Source of the DNA: Sphingobacteriales bacterium 44-15
GTDB taxonomy: Bacteria > Bacteroidota > Bacteroidia > Chitinophagales > Chitinophagaceae
Direction: 5' to 3'
Length of the DNA stretch: 64,000 nt
Assembly: GCA_001899685.1 (NCBI GenBank)
Contig: MKWG01000030.1
Coordinates: 108,082-172,081 of the forward strand
Under the pieces are notes generated by a model. The model was not told the DNA's origin and searched no databases. It was given only the letters and a program-made list of their open reading frames with translations. Both the position numbers and the translations under genes were made by a program. Each line of letters begins with the position of its first letter. Position 1 is the first letter of the stretch. Positions 36,390 through 45,541 of this stretch are shown here, in pieces.

Positions 36390-36917
36390 ATGCAGGCAAC
36401 CATCATGTATAAAAAGCCCCAGGTGCTCCAGGCGCTCCGCTATCATTTTATAAGTAAGAGAGAGATCAAGCTGATGATCATTATTGTGAACGTATTCGCC
36501 ATTATCTCGGCAGCTTTATTTGCTTATAAAAAAGTCACTCCCCTGGCATTCCTGGTAAGCTCCCTGGTATGGATAATGATCATGCTGGCCTTTTGGTGGT
36601 GGCTGCCCTCTACTATTTATAAACGATCTGTTACTTTCAAAGACAGGTTTAATGTAAGGCTTGAAGAAAATCATTTTTTTATAGACAACGGGCGTGGCAG
36701 CTCAAAGTCGTGGGCATGGAGGGAATTCAGCGAAATGATCGAGACCCCCAACTTTTTTCACCTGTATTTCAACCCGCGAAGTTTTTTTTTACTGCCTAAA
36801 GATGCATTTGCCAACAGCGATGAGATACATGAGGTAAGACATTTACTGAGAGAGCGGATCGGAGCCGCTAAAGGAGAATATGCTGAAAGCTACCCCAACA
36901 AAAAACCGGATGCATAG
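36390..36917 (+). CDS. YcxB-like family membrane protein
   Basis: A 175-residue protein with two membrane helices (about 28-45 and 50-75) and a C-terminal YcxB-like beta domain (VTFKDRFNVRLEENHFFIDN...SKSWAWREFSEMIETPNFFHLYF). The family is widespread and of unknown function. A start at the second Met (36405, MYKKPQVLQAL) is equally good. Its last codons overlap the terminator of the convergent ileS-dksA operon. Confidence 0.75.
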   Translation: MQATIMYKKPQVLQALRYHFISKREIKLMIIIVNVFAIISAALFAYKKVTPLAFLVSSLVWIMIMLAFWWWLPSTIYKRSVTFKDRFNVRLEENHFFIDNGRGSSKSWAWREFSEMIETPNFFHLYFNPRSFFLLPKDAFANSDEIHEVRHLLRERIGAAKGEYAESYPNKKPDA

Positions 36918-36928
36918 AACGCATCCGG
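36900..36928 (-). terminator. terminator of the ileS-dksA-like operon
   Basis: On the minus strand an 8-bp stem (CCGGATGC / GCATCCGG) with a 7-base loop is followed at once by TTTTTT (36905-36900). It overlaps the last codons and stop of the convergent YcxB-like gene. Confidence 0.75.
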
Positions 36929-36955
36929 TCAGGTAAAATAATTTATTGTAACCGG

Positions 36956-37837
36956 CTATTGAATATTAGGATTTCTGGCGTATCCCATTTTCGCTTCAAT
37001 GCTCAGTGTGGCATGTGGCACAGCACGCAGGCGCGCTTTATCAATCAGCTTTCCTGTCACCCTGCAAATACCATAAGTTTTATTCTCTATGCGCATCATT
37101 GCTTTCTCCAGGTGATCAATATACTGGATCTGCCGGCTTGCCATCTGGCTCAATTGCTCACGTTCCATGCTGATGCTGCCGTCTTCCATGGTCATATATC
37201 TGTTTTCGCTTTCATCCCCTCCCATATCATCTTTGCGGGTAATGAGCCCCTGTAAATAGGCTAATTCCTTTTTGGCTGCCTCTAATTTACGCTGTATCAA
37301 TTCCTTAAATTCCGACAATTCCACGTCGCTATATCTCATTACTGGTCCGTTTTGTTGTGTTTTAGGCTTATCAAGCACAGATTGTGTAAATTCCGGTTCG
37401 TATTTCCTGGCATTGCTTGTGCTTAACTTTGGGATCACCACAGGTTTAGCCGGTTTTTCAACCTCAGTCTTAAGCTTTTCTTTTGCCACTTTTTTAATTT
37501 GTTCAAACTTTGAAGGAACTTCTTTTACAGGGACGTGAACAGACTTTTCCTGTTTTTTAACGGCTTCCTTTTCCTTCACATCTTTAGGCGCCACCTTTTT
37601 TGCAGGGGCAGGCGGGTGTTTCACCGGTGCGGATTTGGCTTTCTTCGCTACATCTTTTTTTACTGGCTTTGCAATCGCTTTCTTAGCTTCTGGCTTGGCA
37701 GTTTTAGCCGGCTTAACTGGTTTAGCCGCTTTTTTAGGAGCACCCTTAGCCACTTTTGCAGCTTTCTTGGGGGCAGCCTTCACAGCTTTGGCTTTGTTAG
37801 GAGCCGCTTTTTTTGCTGGTTTTTTGTTGGTTGCCAT
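36956..37837 (-). CDS. DksA/TraR-family protein with histone H1-like tail
   Basis: Residues about 165-293 form a DksA/TraR-like domain: a helical part (ELIQRKLEAAKKELAYLQ...GQIQYIDHLEKAMMRIENKTYGIC) and the degenerate finger YGICRVTGKLIDKARLRAVPHATLSIEAK, with only the first of four zinc cysteines. DksA proteins bind RNA polymerase and tune the stringent response. Residues 1-135 are almost all Lys, Ala, Pro and Val in PAKKAA/KPAK-type repeats, like the tail of histone H1 or bacterial Hc1, which suggests DNA binding. Co-transcribed with ileS (4-base gap) in front of a strong terminator. Confidence 0.85.
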   Translation of the reverse strand: MATNKKPAKKAAPNKAKAVKAAPKKAAKVAKGAPKKAAKPVKPAKTAKPEAKKAIAKPVKKDVAKKAKSAPVKHPPAPAKKVAPKDVKEKEAVKKQEKSVHVPVKEVPSKFEQIKKVAKEKLKTEVEKPAKPVVIPKLSTSNARKYEPEFTQSVLDKPKTQQNGPVMRYSDVELSEFKELIQRKLEAAKKELAYLQGLITRKDDMGGDESENRYMTMEDGSISMEREQLSQMASRQIQYIDHLEKAMMRIENKTYGICRVTGKLIDKARLRAVPHATLSIEAKMGYARNPNIQ

Positions 37838-37841
37838 GCAT

Positions 37842-40800
37842 TTATGCTTTTTTGGTAACTAAAATTTTTAAAGATATGTCATTTACTTCAATCTCCGTTC
37901 CATCTGTTATGTCCGGTAACCATTCTAATTTATCTGCCAAAATTTCCGCGCAAATATATGTATTAAATTCAGTGATAGACGGTTTGAGTATTGGATTTTC
38001 TGACAGTTTTACCAAAATCCGGTCGGTAAGGTCATAGCCGTTATCCTTTCGGATTTTTTGGATCCTGTTTACTATTTCCCGGGCATTTCCCTCATTTTCC
38101 AGCTCCGGGGTAATAGTTACATCCAGGGCTACTGTCAGCAATCCCTTATTAGCTACTGTCCAGCCCGGGACATCTTCACTTTGTATCTCCACCTCGGATA
38201 GCGCAACAGGTATTATCTCTCCATCTATCTTAAGCTCGTATACTCCTTCTTTCTCTATTTTCCGGATATCTTCCTGCGCAAATCCTGCCAACGCTGTACT
38301 GACAGCCTTCATCCGGGGACCTAATTTTTTCCCTAACGCTACAAAATTGGGCTTTATCTTTTTGCTGATGAACCCATTATCTCCTGTTATATACTCAACC
38401 TCCTTAATATTAGTTTCATTTTTAATAAGATCCGCTATCTTCTCAATCTGGCTTTTCATAGTATCGCCAACCACGGGGATCAATACTTTCCGGAGGGGCT
38501 GACGAACCTTTATATTTACTTTTTTGCGAAGCGATAGTATCAGCGAAGAGATATCCTGCGCCAACTGCATTCGTTCTTCCAGGGCCTCATCAATTACTGC
38601 ATCATCCGGTTCGGGAAAGCGGGAATGATGTATTGAGGAAACATCAAACCTGCCGCTTATGGCATTCAGGTTATTGAACAGCGCATCACAGAAGAATGGG
38701 GCAACAGGCGCCATCAACTGCAAAACAGTTTCAAGGCATTCATAAAGTGTTTGATAAGCGCATATCTTATCATGCTCATATTCACCTTTCCAGAAGCGGC
38801 GGCGGCACAAACGCACATACCAGTTGCTCAGGTGCTCATCTACAAAATCTTCTATAGCCCTGCCGGCATGGGTGGGCTCATAGTCATCCATATAAGCGGC
38901 AACTTTCTTCTTTAAGCTGTTCAATGAAGAAAGTATCCAGCGGTCAATTTCCGGTCTGTCGGACAGGGGGATATAGGCTTCTTTAAAGGCAAAGCCATCC
39001 ACATTGGCATATAGTGCAAAAAACTGGTAGGTATTGTACAATGTGCCGAAGAATTTACGCTGCACTTCCTTAATACCCTCAATATCAAACTTCAGGCTGT
39101 CCCAGGGCGAAGCGTTGGTGATCAGGTACCAGCGGGTAGCGTCAGCGCCGAATTTTTCAATAGTGGCAAAAGGATCTACTACATTGCCAAGCCGCTTGCT
39201 CATTTTATTGCCATTCTTATCCAGTACCAGACCATTGGAAACGCAAGTCTTATATGCCAGGCCGGGGTACTTCTCATCATTCGCCTCAATACCGGACCTT
39301 TTCAGCTCTTCCTGCACGGATTCTTTGAGCAGGCTGCCCAAAGCATGCAAAGTATAAAACCACCCGCGGGTCTGGTCTACGCCTTCGGCGATAAAATCCG
39401 CGGGATAATTCTGTGCAAACACTTCTTTGTTCTCAAACGGAAAATGCCATTGCGCATAAGGCATAGCGCCGCTGTCAAACCAAACATCCACCAGGTCGGG
39501 CACCCGCTTCATAGGCTTCCCGCTTTTGCTCACGAGTATTACTTCGTCAACATAGGGCTTGTGAAGATCGAGAATGCCATCATGCAAATAATTTTTATTT
39601 ACATCGCCGCCCAATACTTCGCCGGCTTTCCTTATCTCTGCATTCAGCTCTGCTATTGAACCAATGCATATTTCTTCATTGCCATCTTCCGTTCTCCAGA
39701 CCGGCAACGGAGTGCCCCAGTAGCGGCTCCTGCTCAGGTTCCAGTCCACCATATTCTCCAGCCAGTTGCCAAAGCGGCCTTCTCCGGTTGATTTGGGTTT
39801 CCAGTTGATCGTTTTATTCAACTCAACCATCCTATCCTTTAAAGCGGTTGTTTTTATAAACCAGGCATCCAAAGGATAATAAAGCACAGGCTTGTCCGTA
39901 CGCCAGCAGTGAGGATAATTGTGCTCGTATTTTTCTATTTTAAAAGCACGGTTTTCCTTTTTCAGCTTCACGCAGATATCTACATTCACATCGGCATAAT
40001 CCTTTTCATCTTTGTAGTTTTTTACATAGCGGTTACTGAATTCCCCCAGCCCTTCTATAAACTTTCCGGTTCTGTCTACCATGGTAAGCATACCAATATT
40101 GTATTTCCTGCCTACCCTGTAGTCGTCTGCGCCAAAAGCAGGTGCAGTATGTACCACACCGGTACCATCTTCAGTAGTCACGAAATCTCCGACAAGAACG
40201 TGGAACGGCTTTGCCCCCGGTGTCTGTTCTTCCACCACCGAAAGAGAGTTGGCTTCATAAGGAAGGAGTTGCTCATATTGCAATCCTTCCAGGTCTTTTC
40301 CTTTGCAGTTTCCTAATACCTGCCATGGCAGGTATTTTGCTTCGGCAGTATATTGCTCAAAATCACCATTTTCATCCTCAGTCTTAAAATATTTCCCCAG
40401 CAGCGCCTTAGCCAGCACCACATTTACAGGCAGATGCGTATAAGGATTGAAGGTTTTTACCAGTACATAATCAATATTGGCGCCTACGGTCAAACCCAGG
40501 TTAGAGGGGAGTGTCCAGGGGGTTGTCGTCCACGCCAGGAAGAAAATATCCCCGCCGTGTGCCGCATCAAACAAGAACCTGCTTTTTTCATCGCTCACCG
40601 CTTTAAACATGGCTACTACAGAAGTATCCTTTACCATTTTATAGGTGCCGGGCTGGTTGAGCTCATGAGAGCTTAACCCTGTGCCGGCGGCAGGTGAATA
40701 TGGCTGAATACTCACACTTTCATATAATAAATTTTTATTATATAATACACTCAGGCACCACCACAGGGTTTCTATATAATTATTCTCGAATGTTACATAC

Positions 40801-41246
40801 GGATTTGACAGGTCAACCCAGTAACCCATTTTATTAGTCAGTTCATCCCATTTATCCTTGTATTTCAATACCTCTTTACGGCAGGTAGCATTATATTCCT
40901 CTACCGATATCTTTTTCCCGATATCCTCTTTGGTTATACCCAGCATTTTTTCTACCCCAAGTTCCACCGGCAACCCGTGCGTATCCCAGCCTGCTTTCCG
41001 CTTTACCTGGAACCCTCTCATTGTTTTGTAGCGGCACACCAGGTCTTTCAATGTCCTGGAAATAACATGATGTATACCGGGCATCCCGTTTGCGCTGGGA
41101 GGCCCTTCATAAAACACAAAGGCAGGAGCGCCTTCGCGCAATGCCACACTTTGCTCAAAAGAATGGTTATCAGTCCACTTTTCCAGGATCTCCTTTTCTA
41201 TCGCCGGCAGGTTTAACCCCGCGTATTCTCTATATTTTAATGCCAT
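37842..41246 (-). CDS. ileS: isoleucyl-tRNA synthetase
   Basis: Charges tRNA-Ile; class I synthetase of 1134 residues, usual for Bacteroidota. The HIGH-type motif appears as GIHHVISRTL within PSANGMPGIHH, and KMSKRLGN is the KMSKS-type loop. The editing domain (GTGVVHTAPAFGADDYRVG) and the anticodon-binding C-terminal half are complete. The eukaryote-like form (KMSKR, long C-terminal domain) is the type often linked with mupirocin resistance; this is family knowledge. Followed 4 bases later by the dksA-like gene. Confidence 0.97.
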   Translation of the reverse strand: MALKYREYAGLNLPAIEKEILEKWTDNHSFEQSVALREGAPAFVFYEGPPSANGMPGIHHVISRTLKDLVCRYKTMRGFQVKRKAGWDTHGLPVELGVEKMLGITKEDIGKKISVEEYNATCRKEVLKYKDKWDELTNKMGYWVDLSNPYVTFENNYIETLWWCLSVLYNKNLLYESVSIQPYSPAAGTGLSSHELNQPGTYKMVKDTSVVAMFKAVSDEKSRFLFDAAHGGDIFFLAWTTTPWTLPSNLGLTVGANIDYVLVKTFNPYTHLPVNVVLAKALLGKYFKTEDENGDFEQYTAEAKYLPWQVLGNCKGKDLEGLQYEQLLPYEANSLSVVEEQTPGAKPFHVLVGDFVTTEDGTGVVHTAPAFGADDYRVGRKYNIGMLTMVDRTGKFIEGLGEFSNRYVKNYKDEKDYADVNVDICVKLKKENRAFKIEKYEHNYPHCWRTDKPVLYYPLDAWFIKTTALKDRMVELNKTINWKPKSTGEGRFGNWLENMVDWNLSRSRYWGTPLPVWRTEDGNEEICIGSIAELNAEIRKAGEVLGGDVNKNYLHDGILDLHKPYVDEVILVSKSGKPMKRVPDLVDVWFDSGAMPYAQWHFPFENKEVFAQNYPADFIAEGVDQTRGWFYTLHALGSLLKESVQEELKRSGIEANDEKYPGLAYKTCVSNGLVLDKNGNKMSKRLGNVVDPFATIEKFGADATRWYLITNASPWDSLKFDIEGIKEVQRKFFGTLYNTYQFFALYANVDGFAFKEAYIPLSDRPEIDRWILSSLNSLKKKVAAYMDDYEPTHAGRAIEDFVDEHLSNWYVRLCRRRFWKGEYEHDKICAYQTLYECLETVLQLMAPVAPFFCDALFNNLNAISGRFDVSSIHHSRFPEPDDAVIDEALEERMQLAQDISSLILSLRKKVNIKVRQPLRKVLIPVVGDTMKSQIEKIADLIKNETNIKEVEYITGDNGFISKKIKPNFVALGKKLGPRMKAVSTALAGFAQEDIRKIEKEGVYELKIDGEIIPVALSEVEIQSEDVPGWTVANKGLLTVALDVTITPELENEGNAREIVNRIQKIRKDNGYDLTDRILVKLSENPILKPSITEFNTYICAEILADKLEWLPDITDGTEIEVNDISLKILVTKKA

Positions 41247-41329
41247 ATATACCGAAAAATGTTGGCGAAGTTACAGAAATAAAGGCTTTCATAAGCCAGG
41301 CATCCTGCACTCTGCCCGGCGGGGCATTA

Positions 41330-41414
41330 CAAATTGTCGCTGCAATTTTAATTGCCCTCCCCCCTTTTATTCCCTCTCCGCGCAGCAGAGAGGGAAAAGC
41401 GGTGCGACAATTTG
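41330..41414. repeat. 85-bp palindromic element
   Basis: Ends CAAATTGTCGC and GCGACAATTTG are perfect inverted repeats, and the interior has CCCTCTC...GAGAGGG. Size and symmetry fit a small non-autonomous repeat. Confidence 0.55.
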
Positions 41415-41964
41415 AAATGTGCCCCCCTGCCCGGACAGACCAGGGACATTTAAAAACCCGGTATCTGTTTTATACCCGAAACGATCAATTGAATAACCGG
41501 TATGACCTACGGGCTATTCTTTTGCAGAAAAATAATAACCGGAAAAAATTAAGCAGTGCAGGTAACAACCGGGATATAAATTGTTATGTTGTCAATGCTG
41601 TCCCGGAATGATATCTTCCGCAACAAACCGGTGGTATTATTCCGCTTTTAACTTTAATTAACAATGGCTAAGCAAAAACACTTAATCTCATATTTAATTT
41701 TACATTTCCGAATTACAACGTTTCTGGCATGACGTTGTAAACAAGATTGTACATATAAATAAGGACACTTATGATAATAAACAGAAGATGATTATAGTCT
41801 AAACATTAAATCTCTTAAAAAGAAAAAATATTTTTATCCACAGAAATAACATTTTGGCACAGTTTCTGAAAATGAATGCATTGCAATGCCAGCAGTATGA
41901 TGGTATGCAAAAAATATGGAAACAATAAATAAAAACTATTATTTACAGGTATAAAGTTTTTCCA

Positions 41965-41985
41965 GGGTTTAGGGATTAGGGATCG
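41965..41985. repeat. 7-bp periodic array 8, short
   Basis: Three units in phase, GGGTTTA, GGGATTA, GGGATCG, next to the hairpin that precedes the nitroreductase stop codon. No inverted partner is seen nearby. Weakest member of the array set. Confidence 0.5.
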
Positions 41986-42013
41986 AGGGGAGCATTCATG
42001 CTCCCTTCTTCTT

Positions 42014-42598
42014 TTACCGCACCCATCTTACTTTTTCGTTAACAGGTTTTCTTATCCCGGAAGTAGAGGGTATTGCTACATAACCGATATAGAAAAAGCC
42101 CAATAGTTTATCTTCCTCACCAAGATCAAAGAAAGATTTCGCTGATGACCTGTAAGTTATTCCTCCTGTAGTCCAGTATCCACCCAACCCGTATGCCGTA
42201 ACGGAAAGATAAATGTTTTGCACAGCACAGGCTACTGCTTCAATGTCTTCCATCTCAGGTATACGCCTGTTATCACCACGCTTCATTCCTATAGCAATAA
42301 TATGAGACGCCTTCAACGGCTGTTTTTTGAGCTTGGTGAAAGTGGCCTCATTAAAAGCATCGCCGGTCTCCGATCTGTAAAGGGTGCTCTGAAAGTCTGC
42401 AAGCTGTTGCAACCCGTCGCCGCAGAATACGGTAAACTGCCAGGGCTCATTACGGCCATGGGTAGGCGCCCAGGTAGCATTGATCAATATCTCCCGGATT
42501 ATTTCATCCGGCACTGCTTTGCCCTGTTCAAACTGATCGGGAAATACTGAGCGCCTGTGGCGGATAAGATGGTTGATTATAGCTGTATCGTATTGCAT
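42014..42598 (-). CDS. nitroreductase family protein
   Basis: A 194-residue FMN-dependent oxidoreductase fold: RHRRSVFPDQF at the N-terminus (FMN phosphate), APTHGRNEPWQFTVF, and a C-terminal GLGGYWTTGG...LLGFFYIGY. The physiological substrate of this family is usually unknown (quinones, nitro compounds, flavins). Starts at ATG 42598 on the conserved MQYDTAIINHLI. It lies 98 bases downstream of the HemJ-like gene, with a REP-like palindrome between, so co-transcription is uncertain. Confidence 0.88.
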   Translation of the reverse strand: MQYDTAIINHLIRHRRSVFPDQFEQGKAVPDEIIREILINATWAPTHGRNEPWQFTVFCGDGLQQLADFQSTLYRSETGDAFNEATFTKLKKQPLKASHIIAIGMKRGDNRRIPEMEDIEAVACAVQNIYLSVTAYGLGGYWTTGGITYRSSAKSFFDLGEEDKLLGFFYIGYVAIPSTSGIRKPVNEKVRWVR

Positions 42599-42665
42599 AT
42601 ATTGACTATGAAAAAAAGTAAAAGCTCAGCGGACGCATTTCATTTTCCGCTCCGTACAAAGCTTT

Positions 42666-42688
42666 CCGGTTGGTGAGACGCCAACCGG
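42666..42688. repeat. REP-like palindrome, third copy
   Basis: CCGGTTGG, TGAGACG, CCAACCGG: a perfect 8-bp stem around the same GTGAGAC core as the REPs beside the RAYT gene, but with different stem sequence. It sits between the HemJ-like and nitroreductase genes. Confidence 0.6.
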
Positions 42689-42696
42689 TGGCCGGT

Positions 42697-43248
42697 TTAC
42701 CTGCGCTTCGACCGGGTAATCTTATATATTTTTATAGCGCTCATCAGCATCACAATAAATGCTATAAGCCCGGCCAGCCCCCACACCACGCTCATGTTTT
42801 GTTTTACAACCACCAGCATCACTATCGCCACAAGAAAAATGGTAGCGATCTCATTCCATACCCTCAACTGTTGGGAAGAGTAACGGAAAATACCTTTTAC
42901 CTGGCTGCGAAATATACTGTGCTCTATCAAAAAATAGATATAGAGCAACAGCACAAATACAAGCTTCAATAACAGCCACTGCCCCTCTTTTTGAAAAAGC
43001 ATAGTGTGCCACCCGCCCTTTACCATAACCGTGAGCCCTAAAATGAGCGTGAGCACAGCAGAAGGCCAGGTGATGCCGTACCATAATCTTTTCATCATCA
43101 GTGTAAACTGCTCCTGCAACACTTTCCGGGCAGGCTGCGGCTTATCATTTGCTTCCGTATTGTATACCAGCAGGCGGGGCATGTAAAAGAGCCCGGCAAA
43201 CCAGGTAACCACGAAGATGATATGCATTGCTTTTAAATAGGGATACAC
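42697..43248 (-). CDS. hemJ: HemJ/CopD-like membrane protein
   Basis: A 183-residue protein with four to five membrane helices, starting AMHIIFVVTWFAGLFYMPRLLVY, the signature of HemJ, the oxygen-independent protoporphyrinogen IX oxidase; the conserved His, Trp and Arg of helix 1 are present, as is a Lys/Leu-rich helix (LLLKLVFVLLLYIYF). In Bacteroidota such proteins are often annotated as CopD. No other haem gene is adjacent. It starts 7 bases after the flippase gene ends, so the two may be co-transcribed. Confidence 0.8.
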   Translation of the reverse strand: MYPYLKAMHIIFVVTWFAGLFYMPRLLVYNTEANDKPQPARKVLQEQFTLMMKRLWYGITWPSAVLTLILGLTVMVKGGWHTMLFQKEGQWLLLKLVFVLLLYIYFLIEHSIFRSQVKGIFRYSSQQLRVWNEIATIFLVAIVMLVVVKQNMSVVWGLAGLIAFIVMLMSAIKIYKITRSKRR

Positions 43249-43255
43249 CGTTATC

Positions 43256-44740
43256 TCATTTAATAAACCTGCCTATAACAGGCAGCTTTTGAAATTCTCT
43301 TTTTTCTACATTTATCACAAATAAAATAAATCCAAGCAACATTGCAGTGGCTAATCCGATGCTGAATATGGTATTACCCCATACATAGGTCAGCCATTTA
43401 TGCAGGAAAAACAGCATCACTACAATAGCCATATATGCCAGTAGCTTTTTCCAGGCATAAGGAACAGGATATTTCTTTTGCCCCCACACAAAGCAGGCCA
43501 CCATCATGCTACCGTAGCAAAAAAAAGTAGCCCAGGCACTGGCCACATAGCTATAGCGGGGAATAAAAATATAATTGACAATGATAGTAAGCAGCGCCCC
43601 CCCTATTGTTATCCATGCGCCCGACATGGTGTTATTGGTGACCTTATACCATACTGCAAGATTATAATATATGCCGAGGAACATATTAGCCAGCAACAGG
43701 ATGGGTACCACTTTCAATCCCTTCCAGAGCTCCGGGTTTTGGATAAAGTATTTCCAGATGTCGAGGTATAATGCCACAAAAAGGAACATGACGCTTATGA
43801 CAATCACAAAAAATTTCATCACCCTGGCATAAGTCTTTTGCGCATTTTCGCCGGTAGAGTGCTTAAAGAAAAAGGGTTCGGCACCCAGTCGAAAGGCCTG
43901 TATGAATACCGTAATGAGAATAGAAAGCTTGTAACATGCCCCATACGTGCCTATTTCCAGTTTGGATACGCCCATCCATCCCAACATAAGCCTGTCCATC
44001 GTTTCGTTGATCATCCCGCCAAATCCTACAATGAGCATAGGCAAAGAATAAACGATCAATTCGCGCCAGAGCCGGTAATTGAATTTCCATTTGAAATCCT
44101 TAAACTCTTTCCAAAGCAGGAGCAGGACAAACGCGGATTGTATAACATTGGCCAATATCACAAAGGTGATCCCGAAATTCTTATTATTCAATACCGCAAA
44201 AAAGCTATTGGGATCAGCGGCAGCAAGCCGGGGAGTAACCGAAAGAAAGAAATACAGTAATGCTATATACAGGATCACCCCGCTTATTTTCACAAACGCA
44301 TATTTTATTGGCCGGCCGTCCTGCCTGAGCTTGGCAAAAGGAATAGCAGAAAGACTGTCAAAAGCTACTATCAGGATAGCCAGGGTGATATATTGCGGAT
44401 GGTCAGCAACATTAGTAATTACAGCAAGCGGGCTGGCGCATAGCAACAGCACTATGGTAAGCAGCACAGTAGACGTGATAATGGAAACACTGGTAGTGTT
44501 ATACAAATCATTTTTGAATTCCTCCCGCTGGCTGAAACGGAAAAAGCCGGTTTCCAGCCCGTACGTATATACTATATTAAGAAAAGACATCAGCGCATAT
44601 ACCAGCGTCATATCGCCATAGCTGCCACCACTGAGCTTGAGCGTGAGATAAGGGGTAAGGATATAATTAAGAAGCCGCGCTACTATGCTGCTTACGCCAT
44701 ACCATAAAGTCTGACCTGCTAATTGCTTGATTCCAGCCAA
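43256..44740 (-). CDS. oligosaccharide flippase (Wzx/MATE-like)
   Basis: A 494-residue membrane protein with about 14 hydrophobic helices, starting AGQTLWYGVSSIVARLLNYILTPYLT, typical of polysaccharide-transporter family flippases that move lipid-linked sugars across the inner membrane. The segment PMLIVGFGGMINETMDRLMLGWMG is the conserved second-half helix. No glycosyltransferase is adjacent, so its sugar cannot be named. Followed within 7 bases by the HemJ-like gene. Confidence 0.88.
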   Translation of the reverse strand: MAGIKQLAGQTLWYGVSSIVARLLNYILTPYLTLKLSGGSYGDMTLVYALMSFLNIVYTYGLETGFFRFSQREEFKNDLYNTTSVSIITSTVLLTIVLLLCASPLAVITNVADHPQYITLAILIVAFDSLSAIPFAKLRQDGRPIKYAFVKISGVILYIALLYFFLSVTPRLAAADPNSFFAVLNNKNFGITFVILANVIQSAFVLLLLWKEFKDFKWKFNYRLWRELIVYSLPMLIVGFGGMINETMDRLMLGWMGVSKLEIGTYGACYKLSILITVFIQAFRLGAEPFFFKHSTGENAQKTYARVMKFFVIVISVMFLFVALYLDIWKYFIQNPELWKGLKVVPILLLANMFLGIYYNLAVWYKVTNNTMSGAWITIGGALLTIIVNYIFIPRYSYVASAWATFFCYGSMMVACFVWGQKKYPVPYAWKKLLAYMAIVVMLFFLHKWLTYVWGNTIFSIGLATAMLLGFILFVINVEKREFQKLPVIGRFIK

Positions 44741-44867
44741 TAAAAATCTATTTTTGCAGCAAAAATAAGGTTTAATAAAAGCAATATGTCAAAGACCGGC
44801 TATTGTTCTTTTTTTTAAGCCATGCAACCAAAGTTTTATAATCAACTGTCTCTTAAAAAAAGCATTT

Positions 44868-45509
44868 ATGATGAAAAATTTACTACTCCTGCTTTTCATT
44901 TGCCTGTTTACCGGCACACACCTTCATGCCCAGGTATACGACAGCCAGGTAGAGTTCAATAAGGCCAAACGTTCGGTCAAAACCATGGAAGTCTCCCAGG
45001 GGTCAGACATAGTGGAAGATGCCATCAAAAGCAAGATGGCTAAAAGCGGGTATAAGCCCAGTGAAAGCAAGGGCTGGATGGTCTTCAAAAATGTAAATGA
45101 TCCGGAGATCAGCAGCGAGACCTGCGACCTGTATGTAAAAGTTGAGCGCAAGAGCAGAAAAGAAAAGGAAAACAGCGTGGTTTATTTTTTTGTAAGCAAA
45201 CCGGGAGATAATGTGACCCCTGTAGGGTTTGCTGACAATATGCTCGTAACAGATGGATTTTCCGGGCAGGTAAAAGCCCAGGCTGATGCTGCCAAACTGG
45301 AAAAAGATATTGCTGAACAGGAGGAGACCGTACGTAAAACCCAGAAAAAGTATGATGACCTGGTAAAAGAGCAATCTTCACTCGAAAAAAAGATACAGGA
45401 CCTTCAGGCTGATCTTGAAAAAAATAAAAAGAAACAAGAGGAACAATCCCAGGAGGCCGAAAACCAGCGTAAAATACTGGATCAGCTGAAGTCAAGAAGA
45501 AATGGCTGA
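44868..45509 (+). CDS. secreted coiled-coil protein of unknown function
   Basis: A 213-residue protein: signal peptide (residues 1-21, ending LHA), a compact domain (22-130) that reads as an alpha/beta fold, and a long C-terminal coiled coil (about 135-213, AKLEKDIAEQEETVRKTQKKYDDL and on) rich in Lys, Glu and Gln. No family recognised. Monocistronic, convergent with the GH127 gene 32 bases away. Confidence 0.75.
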   Translation: MMKNLLLLLFICLFTGTHLHAQVYDSQVEFNKAKRSVKTMEVSQGSDIVEDAIKSKMAKSGYKPSESKGWMVFKNVNDPEISSETCDLYVKVERKSRKEKENSVVYFFVSKPGDNVTPVGFADNMLVTDGFSGQVKAQADAAKLEKDIAEQEETVRKTQKKYDDLVKEQSSLEKKIQDLQADLEKNKKKQEEQSQEAENQRKILDQLKSRRNG

Positions 45510-45541
45510 CGCCAGTAATAGATTGATTTACAATAAGTTTT

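Larger units (their letters stand above)
41247..42013. other. 767-base intergenic region with nested palindromes
   Basis: No supported gene. It holds an 85-base element at 41330-41414 bounded by an 11-bp perfect inverted repeat (CAAATTGTCGC) with an inner CCCTCTC/GAGAGGG hairpin; a perfect 9-bp hairpin TTACAACGT/ACGTTGTAA at 41713-41740; heptamer array 8 at 41965-41985; and a perfect 7-bp hairpin GGGAGCA/TGCTCCC at 41988-42005 followed by a T-rich run on the plus strand, which could end a plus-strand transcript. A small RNA gene here is possible but not shown. Confidence 0.5.

Noticed and set aside
37535..37862. Plus-strand Phe/Gly-rich frames opposite the DksA-like tail
   Set aside because: They are mirror frames of the Lys/Ala/Pro repeat coding sequence.
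41090..41611. Long plus-strand open frame over the ileS start and the intergenic region
   Set aside because: It runs antisense through ileS and a palindromic element; composition and lack of motifs show it is not coding.
41851..41875. Sigma-54-like TTGGCAC in the empty region
   Set aside because: The -12 part does not match (no GC in TTGC at the right distance), and no downstream gene fits.
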